From Chrysoperla carnea (Eukaryota; Arthropoda; Insecta; Neuroptera; Chrysopidae): a DNA stretch of 64,000 bases. Positions 34,423 to 46,185 of the stretch are shown here, in pieces. The stretch lies in contig NC_058337.1 in the NCBI RefSeq assembly GCF_905475395.1, positions 97,582,368 through 97,646,367 of the forward strand, written 5' to 3'. Positions within the stretch are counted from its first letter, which is position 1; each line of letters opens with the position of its first letter. The position numbers and the translations under genes are program-made. A model generated the notes under the pieces. The model searched no databases and was not told the origin of the DNA. It was given only the letters and a program-made list of their open reading frames with translations.

Positions 34423-36258
34423 TCAATTAATCAATGTAACAAATAGTTGACAACCAGCAACAGTGATGTAATTTTTGATAAACAATAAATCCAATCGCCA
34501 TTCCCTACCTGGAACAAATGGTGGAAAACGTTCTGCGTTTGGTCTATAATTTGTTATGTTATACACACCCTGAAAACAAAATTTCTACAGTAATTAAGCT
34601 TAAAATTTTATTATTTTATTTGTACTTACAGGCTCATGTGGACAAGTAAACGGCATATCGGATTGGCTAAAAAAATCTTTAAAAATGTTAAATCGATCGG
34701 ATAATACTGTTGGACATAACGGTTCATTTTCATATCTGCATAACGATGATGGAGTATAACCGTTCGCCAACTTTTTATTCAAAAAAATACTTATCTGAAA
34801 TCGTAATTATTTCGCTTAGTATTTAAAATAAAATATAAAATATAGAATTAAGGATATTGTTACCATCATGTCATCCGTTTCTGCTTGTTTTATTTCAACT
34901 GGACCATTTAATGCGTACATAGACTTGCTAACTTTTACCATTTTAAAATTTGTTAAATCAATGAAATCATTAGTTTCATTTAAAATTCGAAAACCTCTTA
35001 TTTGAATTTCATAAAAATTCTAAAAACAAAAGACTTTTATAGAATACAGTGCCGCTTATTTGTAAAATAGAAAGCCGATAGATCTCTCAAGAAGCATAAA
35101 ATAAGTTCGTATGAATTTCCATATTGTTCGTTGCATGAATATTTTTAAGCATTACAAATTTGGGACTAAACTTAGTATACCTTGATATATTTCATATACA
35201 TAAAACCATACACGGTGCGGAACCATAAACTCGTACTTGAAACATATCTAAGAACACTCTCCATTAAATAACCCTTTTCTTTAAAGCCTACTCCAAAATG
35301 AGCCGATTTCGAATATCATCGCCATTTTTTTAGTTTTTCGGGTGCGGAACCCTCAACTTGCGCTTGAAACATAGCTAAGAACACTCCCCATTATATTACC
35401 TTTCGTCGAAACAAAAAAATCAAAATCGGTTTACCCGTTCATGAGCTACGATGTCACGAACAGACAGACAGACGGACACACACACATAGCGGTCAAACTT
35501 ATAACACCCCATTTTTTAGTTCGTAGGTAAATAAACAACTTTATCAATACCAATTTCTCATTTTTTCTCAACACAATAAGAGCGGCTATTGCTGAGCAAG
35601 CAATGGGCATCCAATGAAATTAATTTTTTTGGATACATAAAATGAAATTGACCATTAATTTTTTGACCATGTTAAAGGTCAAATGGATGGTCAAAACATA
35701 TTTAAATCATTTAACTTTTAATTGCCTCTCTTTAACTAAATTACAATTAATTACTCTGGCTCAATTTCACCAAATTGTGCAAGGCAAGCTAATGAGATAT
35801 TTAGAGATTAATAAATTTATCTTTGAAATAAATAATAACAAAAAAATTGTAATTACTTAATTTAGCTTCACGAAAACGACCTTGAAAATGTTTGGTAAAA
35901 ATGTGTAAAAGAGATTTTTATCACTGCAAAATTAATTTAAATGAAAGATCCATTCTGATCAATGTTTGGGCCAACGATGTTTTCTTCTAAATGTTTTAAA
36001 GTACCAGCGATATGGAAGAAAATAAATAAATATTGGGCTAATAATGAGAATATACTTTCCGATTTAAAATCTTTTAGTTAAATTATCATTCAGTTTTTAA
36101 TTGTCTTACAAACTACATTACAACTACCACACTGTGCAAATAAAACGTTTAAGTGATTTTTAAGATAAAAATATTTTCTGCTTAAAATAAATAATTACCA
36201 AAAATTTTAAATTACTCAAATAAATTAAAAGTGTTAATAACAATTTGAAATAATACAT
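34423..36258 (-). CDS. DUF1091-family secreted protein, paralogue D (4 exons, divergent)
   Basis: Spliced model on the minus strand: exon 1 36258-36199 (20 codons), exon 2 35019-34864 (52), exon 3 34794-34630 (55), exon 4 34569-34423 (48 plus stop TGA), total 175 aa. All junctions are phase 0 with GT..AG borders; introns 2 and 3 are short (69 and 60 nt). Exon 1 encodes a signal peptide starting MYYFKLLLTLLIYLS. Exon 2 differs from the other copies but keeps the layout: DFIDLTNFKMVKV, then SMYALNGPVEIKQ. Exon 3 has NKKLANGYTP and DMPFTCPHEP. Exon 4 has GVYNITNYRP, FPPFVPGREW, and a longer tail with an extra cysteine (TVAGCQLF). It is the most divergent member and points away from A, convergent with C. 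The poly-A signal is weaker (ATTAAA about 90 nt downstream). Start choice rests on the signal peptide and the donor at 36198. The 3' end is firm; exon 1 is slightly less so because intron 1 is 1.2 kb. Confidence 0.88.
35132..35205 (+). repeat. R1 repeat family, 3' fragment
   Basis: ATTTTTAAGCATTACAAATT, TGGGACTAAACTTAGTATACC and a TTTCATATACAT end match the last 70 bp of R1. It sits in intron 1 of paralogue D and is followed at 35215-35520 by another repeat type. Confidence 0.6.
35215..35525 (+). repeat. Repeat-derived block in intron 1 of paralogue D
   Basis: GTGCGGAACCATAAACTCGT and GTGCGGAACCCTCAACTTGC are two diverged tandem units (about 125 bp apart), each followed by GAAACATAGCTAAGAACACT-type sequence. 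After them come a CAGACAGACAGACGGACACA tract and a TTATAACACCCCATTTTTTA end. Typical of an insect dispersed repeat; no coding. Confidence 0.55.
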
Positions 36259-36577
36259 GATTGTATTATTTTGGAAACATATAGTAAATTTTAAGCATTA
36301 AGCCATATTTGCCTTGCTAATTATCTAAAAACCGGACGTAATATGATCATCTCCTTTCATGCATATTAAAAAACATTGTTACATGTTTTCGATCAATTTA
36401 TTAACATGATACCTAACAATCTGATTGATGTATATGGTTTTTGGAGGCCAGCCTTACAATTTTCTGATTCAATTTAATTATAGTAGGGTAATAGGGTAGT
36501 AGGCCATAGTTTCTCGACATATATCGTTTTCTATAAAATAGAACCGAAGAATACAATAAAATGAAACACTGAAAAAC

Positions 36578-36850
36578 ATTCTTAATGCCAACCAATATGA
36601 GGTTGTCTCAACCTCATCGCGAGATCATATATGGCGAATGGTGCAACGAATGTCATACAACTACCGTACGGGTTTGGGTAGTGAAGTTGACACAAAGGCA
36701 TGAGTTTTGCATCACAGCATAGTTTTAAACAATCTTTTTTTGATTGGTTCTACCACTTATAAATATAATAACAAAATACTAATGTGACTGAGTGTCCTAG
36801 CTCTACAGCTTAACTAACTGCGCTATTGATGCTTGTTATATGTATTTACA
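36578..36850 (-). mobile_element. tRNA-derived SINE-like element, copy 2 (internally deleted)
   Basis: Strongly similar to 14272-14722 in the same orientation (shared GAGGTTGTCTCAACCTC hairpin body, TTTTTTTGATTGGTTCTACC segment and ATAGCGCAGTTAGTTAAGCT A box). It lacks about 180 nt that in copy 1 includes the B box, so it is probably non-functional. Confidence 0.6.
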
Positions 36851-36852
36851 AA

Positions 36853-37208
36853 GAAATACGGTAAAAATGATCAATATTTATTTCAAACTCTTTGTTGACT
36901 GGTAACAACAATCTTCGTGAAGTTTAAAGCAAACGCAAAGAAATTTTCTTTTAATTCATCGATTCGTTTTATTTACACGATTATATATTCCAACTAAGTA
37001 CAATTTCATTTTTCATCAGTAAAATGCATGACTTTAAACTAAAATCAATCTCTTTCATAGAAGTAATGATTTTGTTTATTTAACTTCAGTGATTTTGTAT
37101 CAATGAATTCATAATCCCATTCGATTGTAAATACAAATATTTAGCTGTTCTTATTCAAATCGTTAGGCAATTGTTTGAGAGTATCTTTATTTTATTTCAA
37201 CATGAAAC
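36853..37208 (+). repeat. Dispersed repeat R2, copy 2
   Basis: Near-identical to the 60.5 kb copy over TTTATTTCAAACTCTTTGTT, GCAAACGCAAAGAAATTTTC and ATTATATATTCCAACTAAGT. Ends ATGAAACGGCCAACTTTGGG, then diverges. Confidence 0.72.
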
Positions 37209-37209
37209 G

Positions 37210-38899
37210 GCCAACTTTGGGATGAGATGCCAATAGATGATGGATCCACCTTTGTCTTATAGAATTTTCTCAGATATAACCAAAACTGAGATTCAAATAA
37301 AATATATAAAAATAAATACTCTCTCCGAGTCAAGTATGACTTGCATATATAGAACATAATGATTTTCATTAGATTTTGGATTAAGACAAAACCCCACTTA
37401 TTGTCATTCAATCTTTCAAATTAATACCCACACAAACACATTCTTACACATACTCATATCCAACACACGAAGCTTTTCGCAAGTTAAACTTCAAGAAGAG
37501 TGAAGATACTATAAAATTTCTGAATTCGCTTTCAGGGATAAAAGAATTACTTTCTATTACAGAATTCATAATTCAATCATCATATACAACATACATTTTT
37601 TATATCATTTTTTTTCTTGTTTACATTTTTATTATTTTATGTTATTATTATTATTATAATTTTTTTGTTTGTGTGAGAGAGGTTTTGCTTTTGGTATGCA
37701 TGAACATATATTATTATATTTATACACAGGTATATGTGTTTTTATAAAATTGTTTTAATTGAGAAATATAGTTCAAAGTTATGATAAAATGATGGAGGAT
37801 CATTTAAAGATTGAAACTATTCTGTGTGCTAAGACTGAATTTTTATGTGACTCAATATTTTATACACAAAAAATTTCATTTTGCATTAACCAAGGTCGGC
37901 AAGTGAAAAGAAAGCGTCAGTTCAACATTGTCGATATTTTTATCTTTTGTCATCAATATGTCATTCTTTTAATGAATCACTAATTTTCAATGAATTACTA
38001 AGAATTTTTATATTCGGTTGAGGTCCATGTTAGTCCAACTAAACTTCATTGTTATAATAGGGAATCAAAGAAAATTTATATTACGTGAACCTCTTAATTG
38101 ATTTATTCACCCCAATGGTTCAAATTAGAGTATAATAGAATGACTCGTGTGAAAATTTCAGTTATATTTTACACCCGATGACTTTGGACTGAACTATTTT
38201 TTCTCTTAAATGCAAAGGTTTTGAGTAAATTGTGGTAAAACGTGATAAACCTTTGATTTTTCCAAAATCATCTTTTCTTTACTGCACTTATAAAAAGTTT
38301 TATTCTACCAAAAAAATCTAAATGCCATATAAGTGGCATTGCTGCCTCCTTCAGTAAATTTCACTTGATTTGATGGGAATATTCGTTACTTACCTTGTAA
38401 TATCAATTCTTACCTCTTTATATTTCTCATAATTTATTTGTTAAAAAGGGCATACTATCCACTTAATCTAATTTGGTTATTGATTTCACCTAAAAAGCAC
38501 AATTAATTTTAATTAAAGTGAATATTAGTAGAAATCAATATTATCGTTTTTTTTTTATAGATTTCCTTAGAAACTGATGTAAATCAACTAATTAGTGATG
38601 ATATAAACCTCAAATAGGTACGAGCTGGAGTATTTTAGAGCAAAGATAAGTTCGTCTGTTTTTCTGCTTACCTTTTGCAGCTAATGATACCTTCTATTAT
38701 ATTGTAAAACAAGTAATCAAACAAATTTTCAACACCAGTAGCTCAGTTGGCTCAGTTTCCGCCGTCACAACCAAAATTAATTTAATTAATAGTTTTGATG
38801 GGATGGTGTAGTTGTATGGTATATGCATTAAGGAGGTGTACTTAGGCTCTAAAAATAATTAAGGGGCTGTTAAATGAAATTATCAGAAGAAAAGTTAAT
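37210..38899. other. No gene recognised
   Basis: AT-rich with no coding signal. A tRNA A-box-like GTAGCTCAGTTGGCTCAG at 38739 has no B box within tRNA distance. Confidence 0.5.
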
Positions 38900-38985
38900 A
38901 AAACACATAAATGGTATCACAATGGGCTATATAGCCTAAGTGTGTCCTTCGTGGACAACCAATATAGCCTATTCTAACATAATCA
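38900..38985 (+). mobile_element. LINE 3' UTR fragment
   Basis: GGTATCACAATGGGC..., then CCTAAGTGTGTCCTTCGTGG and a CCTATTCTAAC end. It resembles the tail following the LINE C-terminus at 23510-23560, so it is a 5'-truncated copy of a related non-LTR element. No coding sequence remains. Confidence 0.55.
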
Positions 38986-39067
38986 AGCAAATTAATTTCC
39001 AAATATTCCATTATAAATACGTAGGTGTATAATTATTAATTATGCATAAATAAAAAAAGCAATTCAA

Positions 39068-39560
39068 GCCTCAAAGACACATAGCATTTTTTGATATTTG
39101 TTTCCATTTTTTCCTGTCCATTGCTGCTTCTTTCCAGTTCTTTATTCCCATCAGTCAAAGATCGCCTACTGTGGCCTCAATCTATTTTCTTTTTTCTCTT
39201 TCTCAAGAGCTCTGTCAGTATTTTCTTCGTATTTTTTTGCTATGACATTTTATGTATAAGGCACAACCAACTTATGCGGAGCGGCTTAATTGTTTTAACT
39301 ATATTAGGGTCCTTATACATTTCATAAACTTCCTCATTTACCCTCCTTCGCCATAGGCCACTTACATCTTTCATTACTCCAAAAACTTTCCGTAAAGTCC
39401 TCTTTTTCTATATCAATAATTTGTTTTTCATTCTTTTGTTCACAATCCGTGCTTAATGGTCGATTTTATCATCGTATGGTAGATATTTCGTTTTCACTTC
39501 GTTTACTATTAACTCGTACTCTTTAGCTATTTATAAACTTATGAACTTTAATAGAACACG
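39068..39560 (-). pseudogene. Decayed non-LTR retrotransposon, RT C-terminal region
   Basis: Minus-strand reading shows, in order, ELIVNEVKTKYLP (end of the RT palm/thumb region), GVMKDVSGLWRRRVNEEVYE followed by MYKDPNIVKTIKPLRISWL, and finally MGIKNWKEAAMDRKKWKQ ending at a TGA near 39070. These match the conserved C-terminus (N.ELY..Y.DP.IV..IK..RLRW and MG...W...A.DR..W) of insect non-LTR reverse transcriptases often mis-annotated as craniofacial development protein 2-like. Frameshifts and stops separate the blocks, so it is a fossil. The opposite-strand ORF at 39091-39327 is only its shadow. Confidence 0.8.
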
Positions 39561-41336
39561 AAAAAAAAATTATTTCGCCATTATTTGTTTCATGATAAAA
39601 ACTGGTATAGATCCTCATTTTCGTGCGTTATAGCCAGGCATTCGATACATCTTGGCGTCTTCGAGCCCAAGTAAAATATGTAAAAGTTTAAGGGAGCTCA
39701 GAGGACGAAGGGAGCTCAAATACTTGACTATAGTGCGAATGTTATGGATGATGACTCTAGCGCAGTAGTCTTTGTTTTTAAAGATATAATTTAGACAGCG
39801 AGCGGTATGTGGAATTTTAAGTTTTAAAAAGAACTCAATTTGATGTTCCGTTAGATATCATTCTTTAATCAAGTTTATATGTATTGTATTTCAAGCATAT
39901 TTCCCATCAAATATATTATTTTAGTATATTCTCTTGAATGATTTTTCAATTTATTTTAGGATGATGAAAAAACAATTTGAAAAAATTTGTAGGAAATTTT
40001 CTGAAAACTATTTCAAAACCACTCTTTACTCTATCTCACATTGTATACAAATCCTATACTTTTATAATGTAGATACTATTCATCATAAGTATCCTTGGTC
40101 AAGTAAATTTATTGAAAATATTAATAATAATATCATGCTGATTTAATACATGAAAGGTGTTTGAAAGGCGGGCCCTAATATTCGAGAGAGGATCCTACCA
40201 GGTTCATTAACATCATCATCATCAACAAGATATGCGGTGAATGATGTAAAGAAGATGTAGAGACCTTAAAACTAACCGACATATGGCAATCAACCATGAC
40301 TGACTCCTGGAGTAAGAGAGTGGACCTCACACCACGCTTGGTGTAAAACCTTATATGCCACCTTCTCACCTTTCGTGTAAATTATTATAAATAATAAGTA
40401 CATTCATTTTTTTTTATACCTCAAAAATTATAAAAAGGTAAATTTAATAAAGATATTTTTTTGAAAATGTATTTTTTAATATTTTAGTATAATTTATTTA
40501 AAACGGAAATGACAAGATATTTTTACTACTATAATGTATTGATTAATTAATTTTTATGAATTATTACTTAGTTTTTTTCGGTGTTTGTAATCATTTTGTA
40601 TTCGATTACTTGTTTCAAATGTCAGACCGGCCATTTTCGAGATAGAGAGTTAGGAGGAAATAAAACGATTAAAAGTAGTATTAAAAGTATTATGAATCGA
40701 CCGACCGTACAAATGTTACGTAAAGCTAGCAGGCATATATACCCCCCCTCCCCAACTGTCATTAATGAAACCATGGTAACTATTTTCGGACGTTTTGGAG
40801 GAGAGAATGGGGGAGGTAGAAAGTTAGGGATCACGGATTATTGTACGTGCCATAAATAGAATTATTAATTATTTATATTTAATTAACCCAGTCAAACAAT
40901 CAATGTTAAAATTTATAAAAAACAAGTATCTAAACTTATTTATAACAAAGGAATTGGCAAAGGTTGCATTATAAAGAACTTCATGAAACGAATTCAAGTA
41001 GTAAATATGTTACGAATTTGTTCGATTTTTATTTTAGTTGAATATTGAATGAAAGCAAACGTAAACCAGAATGAAAATTAATTAATTATTAATTAATTAC
41101 TAGTGTATCAATTAATTACTAACTCAAAGCCTAATGAATATGGTATTTTTTTTAAATATTTTCAATCACACAATAGGTACAGGTACAAATATTACTCCTT
41201 TTTAATCCAATATTATATCTACAAAAAAGATTAAAATTATTTAAAAAAAAAAAATTAATTGTAGGTATTTTTTTCAAAATATAAAACAAATTCAAGTTAA
41301 TTAAAATTTTATATTATTTATTTTTTATTAAATAAT
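39561..41336. other. No firm gene
   Basis: 39640-39800 resembles part of a Helitron-like family (TAGTCTTTGTTTTTAAAG). Otherwise only the GC-richer island at 40620-40855. Confidence 0.4.
40581..40859 (+). CDS. Small unrecognised ORF in a GC-richer island
   Basis: 92 codons opening with a hydrophobic segment and then CFKCQTGHFRDRELGGNKT, NRPTVQMLRKASRHIYP and a glycine-rich FGRFGGENGGGRK end. An overlapping antisense ORF covers 40622-40834, so the open frame may reflect composition alone. The island (about 40620-40855) is clearly less AT-rich than its flanks, as UTRs or exons often are in such genomes. No homologue recognised. Confidence 0.2.
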   Translation: MFVIILYSITCFKCQTGHFRDRELGGNKTIKSSIKSIMNRPTVQMLRKASRHIYPPSPTVINETMVTIFGRFGGENGGGRKLGITDYCTCHK

Positions 41337-41886
41337 TCTATCTTTTACTATTATACAACTTCTGATCTTTCCTTTTACTATTGTCTGTCTGCATGTCTGC
41401 TTGTGTGTTTGTTCGAGCATTACACAAAAGACACCTATTTTTATGAAATTGAATTTGTTTAAAGGGTATGATTAAGGCTGGAGCTTTGAGATATAGGTAC
41501 TATTATATATCATAATTCTGATATAGTATATTATGGTACAGATTAATACATATCATATTATAGATTATAGATTCTGGTATAGATTATTATATATCATAAT
41601 TCTGATAAGGTAAATTTGGTAATAAAGAAAAATTAGTTTTAATTGTGGTTCGAGTGTTGAATTTATGGAAACCGTGTACAACTATTCAAAGGGTTTAAAG
41701 GGATTTTATTTGATACAATATCACTCTATTTTTATACCCATTATACAGTTACAAACTTTTTGTTATTTTATTACGTAGGTTGTTTCCTTTTAATGCAGGC
41801 CAAAGAAAAAAAAACGTCAAAAAATATGAAAATCGATTTATTTTAAAGGTTTGTATTCTCCAGCAATGCAGTCGGGTAACAGCTAT
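41337..41886 (+). mobile_element. Helitron-like element, degraded
   Basis: Starts TCTATCTTTTACTATTATAC with a following TGTCTGTCTGCATGTCTGC stretch, and ends CCAGCAATGCAGTCGGGTAA, then CAGCTAT. The end parallels the 3' end at 6042 but with CTAT in place of CTAG. No coding capacity. Confidence 0.4.
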
Positions 41887-42613
41887 TAAATAATGTTGAA
41901 AAAGAGTAAAACTACTTTTGAAGAGAAATAACAAATTATTCAGGTGGTTGAAAAAAACAGGATGACAGTTGTAAAAATTTGTTACTTAAATACATAATAC
42001 TCAAAAAATTGTATATTTTAATATATTTTATCACACTAATAACATTTTTTGAAAACGAAAGACTTTTAAATATCATAATAAATAATTCAATTATCACCTT
42101 CCAGAAATGGTCTTGATATTTTTTATTATTGTAGACTGCTTTAAAAAAAAGGTAAAATACGTCATCCTCAGGCCAGTTTGTCTATAGCAATTTTATAAAT
42201 TGTTATAATATTGTAATACCGCTAGATGACTCTAAATAACTTTCGTTTACACTTGGAATGCAATATGCAATACCACAATTAAAAACTCACTACGCAAACG
42301 GTACTGTTAATAAGCATATTATTTACTGTTTGGCATATGTATACAAATGTTTAACGATAACGGAAAAAGTTGAAATGAAAAACACATTTCATCAGATTTT
42401 AGTAACACCCAAACTTGTAACCAAAAGTTTTCGAATTTGATCTTTTCCTGCTTCATTAGCTACCTTCTTGGTAAAACAAGCCAAAAGCCACCCAAGATAT
42501 CTGTCATATCGACGTTATTGAAATATTGAAATGTAGACGTAAACTCAATCAATCGGTAAATTATTTATTTACCGGAGCTTTGGAGGTGAGGTTATCAAGA
42601 TATTTGTATAATA

Positions 42614-42720
42614 CTAGCTTGATACTCTCCCGCTTCGCTGGGTTTAAAAGTAAATATCATCGCGTTAAAGATCATAGGTTACACGGGTAAAATATATGTA
42701 TGTACAGATTTCAATTTTTT
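42614..42720 (-). mobile_element. Helitron-like 3' end, minus orientation
   Basis: On the minus strand the sequence runs CCCAGCGAAGCGGGAGAGTA, then TCAAGCTAG followed by T, the same type of terminus as at 6042 and 21906. I could not locate the matching 5' end, so only the terminal part is given. Confidence 0.45.
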
Positions 42721-44984
42721 TTGAAAATCTTATATAGTATTGATTCATTGATATATCAAAAAAGATGGCCATGGATTGTATCTCGATCAATTTTACAGAA
42801 ATCTTTATATATCTAAAATCAAAAGAATGCTCATAGAGGAAATGTCAGACTAAATTTAATTTTTTTAGTAAATTTTTTGTATACCTTTATAAAAAATAGC
42901 TCAAGTGTTAGTCTGATTTATTAAATCGATTTTCTAAATTTGATGACGTAAATGTGTATTTAAAAAAAAGATAATTTTTACAAAAAAATACTTAAATTTT
43001 TTAAAGAGACTAAAATATTATTCTTAATTTTGATACTGAATTGTTTTGTAACTGAACATAAGGCTCAATGCCGTAAAATTAAGTGTCAACCATTTATTTT
43101 TGGACCACCCAATTTAATGAACCCATACGTTTCAATAAAAGAAAAATACCTACTGTAGTCTAGTTTATTTTTCGTCCTGTTTTGTCCCAACTCTTTCAAT
43201 ATAGAGTGACTGTAGAAGGTTTGTATAACGCTGTACTAGTTAAAGTTCAGGTCAAAATAGGTTGATTTGGCTAAGCTTGCTTCAGTACAAATGTACTTCG
43301 TTGGAGCGTTACGCGAGAGTTTGAAACTTTCCCCAAAATATTTAATACACTTATGGGGCGGTAACTGTTTACGTCGATATGGCTGGTTTACCGTGTTTTT
43401 GTATAAGTAGCCGTTTTACTGTTTTCAAGATATTAATGAAGTATCCGAATTGCATTAAAAATTATAATGCTAAAAGTACTTAAAATAACTAAAACAAATT
43501 GTTAAATTCGGATAAACCGTGAGAATAACCGAGTGTTATTTCAACAAAATACTGTGATAATCTTTTTCGTAATTAATAATTCGTTTTATCCAATGATAAT
43601 CAAAATCTTTTATTTTGATTGCGTAGAAATTGGAGGGGTTTAATTACAAATACCAATCACACCATTTACACCAATTGATTGATATTAATAATTTTTATTT
43701 TGTATATCATTTTAATTTAACTAATTTTATAAAATTTATACAAAAGAACTTTACCTGGTAAATTGTTATGGAACACCTTTTTAGGCCATTATGTGTAGCG
43801 TATATTTACTCGTCCTGTATTTCATCACATACCTACTTAAATTTTACAGATGCATTAATTTTTACGTAATTTTTAAAAAAATTCTTCAGTACCAGAATCT
43901 TCAAATACTATACCCATATACAATTGAGGCAAAAATAATTCAACAAAATTAAAAACACGTTATAAAATACCATGTTTGTTTTATAACATGAGTGGTACAA
44001 CTAACTAAACAAAAAATCACCTACAAAAACAAAACGATATATTTTTACTTGCTGCTGTTTCGCATTACAAAAACGAAAAAACTAAAACATATAAATTTTA
44101 TATGTCAATCAAAAACCAATCTACCCAAAAATAAAAAATAAACAAAAAATCGTTGAGAAGAAAGAATAGGATTGAAATTGATTCAAATCTTGAAGAATTA
44201 TCTTTTCAGTTAAATTGTATTTATGTTGTGCACACGGTTATTTATGCATTTTGCTCTATACGCATATTTTATTTTACCCATTCGTTATATTTCTTACTGT
44301 AATACTTCCAATATTGGAATTTATTTTTGTAAATCTTGATCTCATCCAGGAGGTTTCGAAAATCTGTAACGATTAATTGATTATAAAAAATAATTAAAAG
44401 AAAATTCAAAGATACTTTGAATATGAAATTATTCGCCGTAAGAACCTATTTCAACCAAGTATTGTTGAAATCTAATTTTATAAACACTAGTAGGTAATAA
44501 AATCGATGAAAAAAGATACTGAACGTTTTTGACTAATTTGTATTTGAAGAATCTGGTACAGCCTAGCCGTTTCGTATCTTTTAACATCCTGTATACGGTA
44601 AACTTCATATAAAGAACATGTATATGGAAAACGTTTCAAAATCAATGCAATTCATTTATGCGATGATCATATACAGCGTGATTTTTTTTAACTATATAAA
44701 TACTCGAAACTTGTACACTTGTACAAGTTTTATCGAGGAAAATGTTTCAGACCAAAAATTTTGATTTCATAATGCTTAAACTTTAATTTGGTTATATTTT
44801 AAAGCGGTTACTCGATACGTACAGTAAGGCAACAAAATTAAAAAAATTTCATGCCATGGAGTCAGAGTCTGATTTAAAGTGGCGCTTGTTTATTTTGTTT
44901 ATTTTTTTACTTAATTAAAACTAAATTTAAAAATCAGTTTCAAGCGGTCACTCGATTCCGTATATTCGTACCACTTTGAACTCA
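42720..44984. other. No gene recognised
   Basis: AT-rich non-coding DNA. No ORF over 60 codons with protein-like composition. Confidence 0.5.
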
Positions 44985-45245
44985 AAAACTATTCAACCAG
45001 TCATCATATGCACCCGATTTTTAAACTTTTGGGTCAAAATTACCGTATATATCTACTGAGCTATATCGAAATTGGAAATTAAAAAATTTTCTTGATTTTT
45101 TGCAATTCTTTTAAGGGGTGTACCTTTGAAAAAATCGAGAAATACGCAAGAAAAATGTTTGTGTTGGAATTTGATTAAACTCGGTGGATGGGGTAATTTT
45201 GATCCAAAAAGTATAAAAATCAGGTTAATTTCATGATTGGACGGA
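44985..45245 (-). repeat. Dispersed repeat R5, second copy
   Basis: GATTTTTAAACTTTTGGGTC on the left and GGGGTAATTTTGATCCAAAA on the right form a terminal inverted pair flanking AAAAAATCGAGAAAT-type sequence, the same arrangement as part of 33000-33385. Confidence 0.55.
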
Positions 45246-45319
45246 CCTATAAAAAGTTACAATGTCTGCGAGTATCATCGGCAAAACTTCATTTTCAAAC
45301 TAATAAAAACCCTAAAATT

Positions 45320-45412
45320 GTGAACAAAAGGAAAGAAAAGTGTGGGCTATAACGCGATAGTCTTTGTTTTTTAAGGAGAAATTACCCAGCATAGCAAGCG
45401 GGAATCTGCTAG
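45320..45412 (+). mobile_element. Helitron-like 3' end
   Basis: Ends ACCCAGCATAGCAAGCGGGA, then ATCTGCTAG and a flanking T. The preceding GCGATAGTCTTTGTTTTTTA also appears in similar form near 39765-39785, suggesting another fragment of the same family there. Confidence 0.45.
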
Positions 45413-46185
45413 TTGATAAAATAGAATATATTTGTTTAATTTTAAGCTCCTAAGCCCAAAAACCAAGCGATAAATCGACAATTGGTGTTATTCATTTTCG
45501 CTTTATTTAGTGTATTTAACAATAATCTCTTGTCAAATATTGGCGCCACAGTTATCGTACTCGAATCGATTTACATCTCCAATATATCGGAAGTACATTT
45601 ATTTTTTTATTACATTATTTTTTATTGTATTCAGGTTATGTCATTAAATGTAAAAGTGAAGTAACTAACCAAAAGATGAACATGGTTTCGTATAACGATC
45701 GAGAGAGAGTCAACATTTTAAATAGTTTTAAAAAAAAAACTGTATATGTATATATGGCAATTTCACGACGCAGATACCTCCTAACAATCGTCATGTTGTG
45801 TCATCGTGATGACTGCTACAACAGCACACATAGCCGTCTAGTTTTTTAAATCGATTGTTTTAGAAAGATGTCTCTCACCCAAAACAAGTATACATATCAC
45901 AAGCAGTACACACTGAACGAAACTTGGGTAAAATATGAATGAATATAAATATATTAAACGTCCAAATGTTGCGAGAAGATTGTCCTGTTTTTTATCGCCT
46001 AAATTTATATATATATACATCTAGATGATATAGGTACAAAAGGTCGTAGCACAATCACTCTAGCAAAATTTTAAAAGATAGTTAATTGAAATGTAACATT
46101 ATAAACGACAAATTAGAAAGTATAGCGTACATAAATAAATATCTTTTTTATTCTATGCCCCTGATATTGTAGTTGCGGAAATGAA

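Noticed and set aside
35460-35490. CRISPR-like short repeats (CAGACAGACAGACGG)
   Set aside because: Simple-sequence tract inside dispersed repeats, with no spacer structure, in a eukaryotic context.
38735-38790. Possible tRNA (TAGCTCAGTTGGC)
   Set aside because: Good A box, but no B box at tRNA distance and no cloverleaf pairing.
39091-39327. Hydrophobic 78-codon plus-strand ORF resembling a membrane protein
   Set aside because: Antisense shadow of the decayed retrotransposon RT tail on the minus strand.
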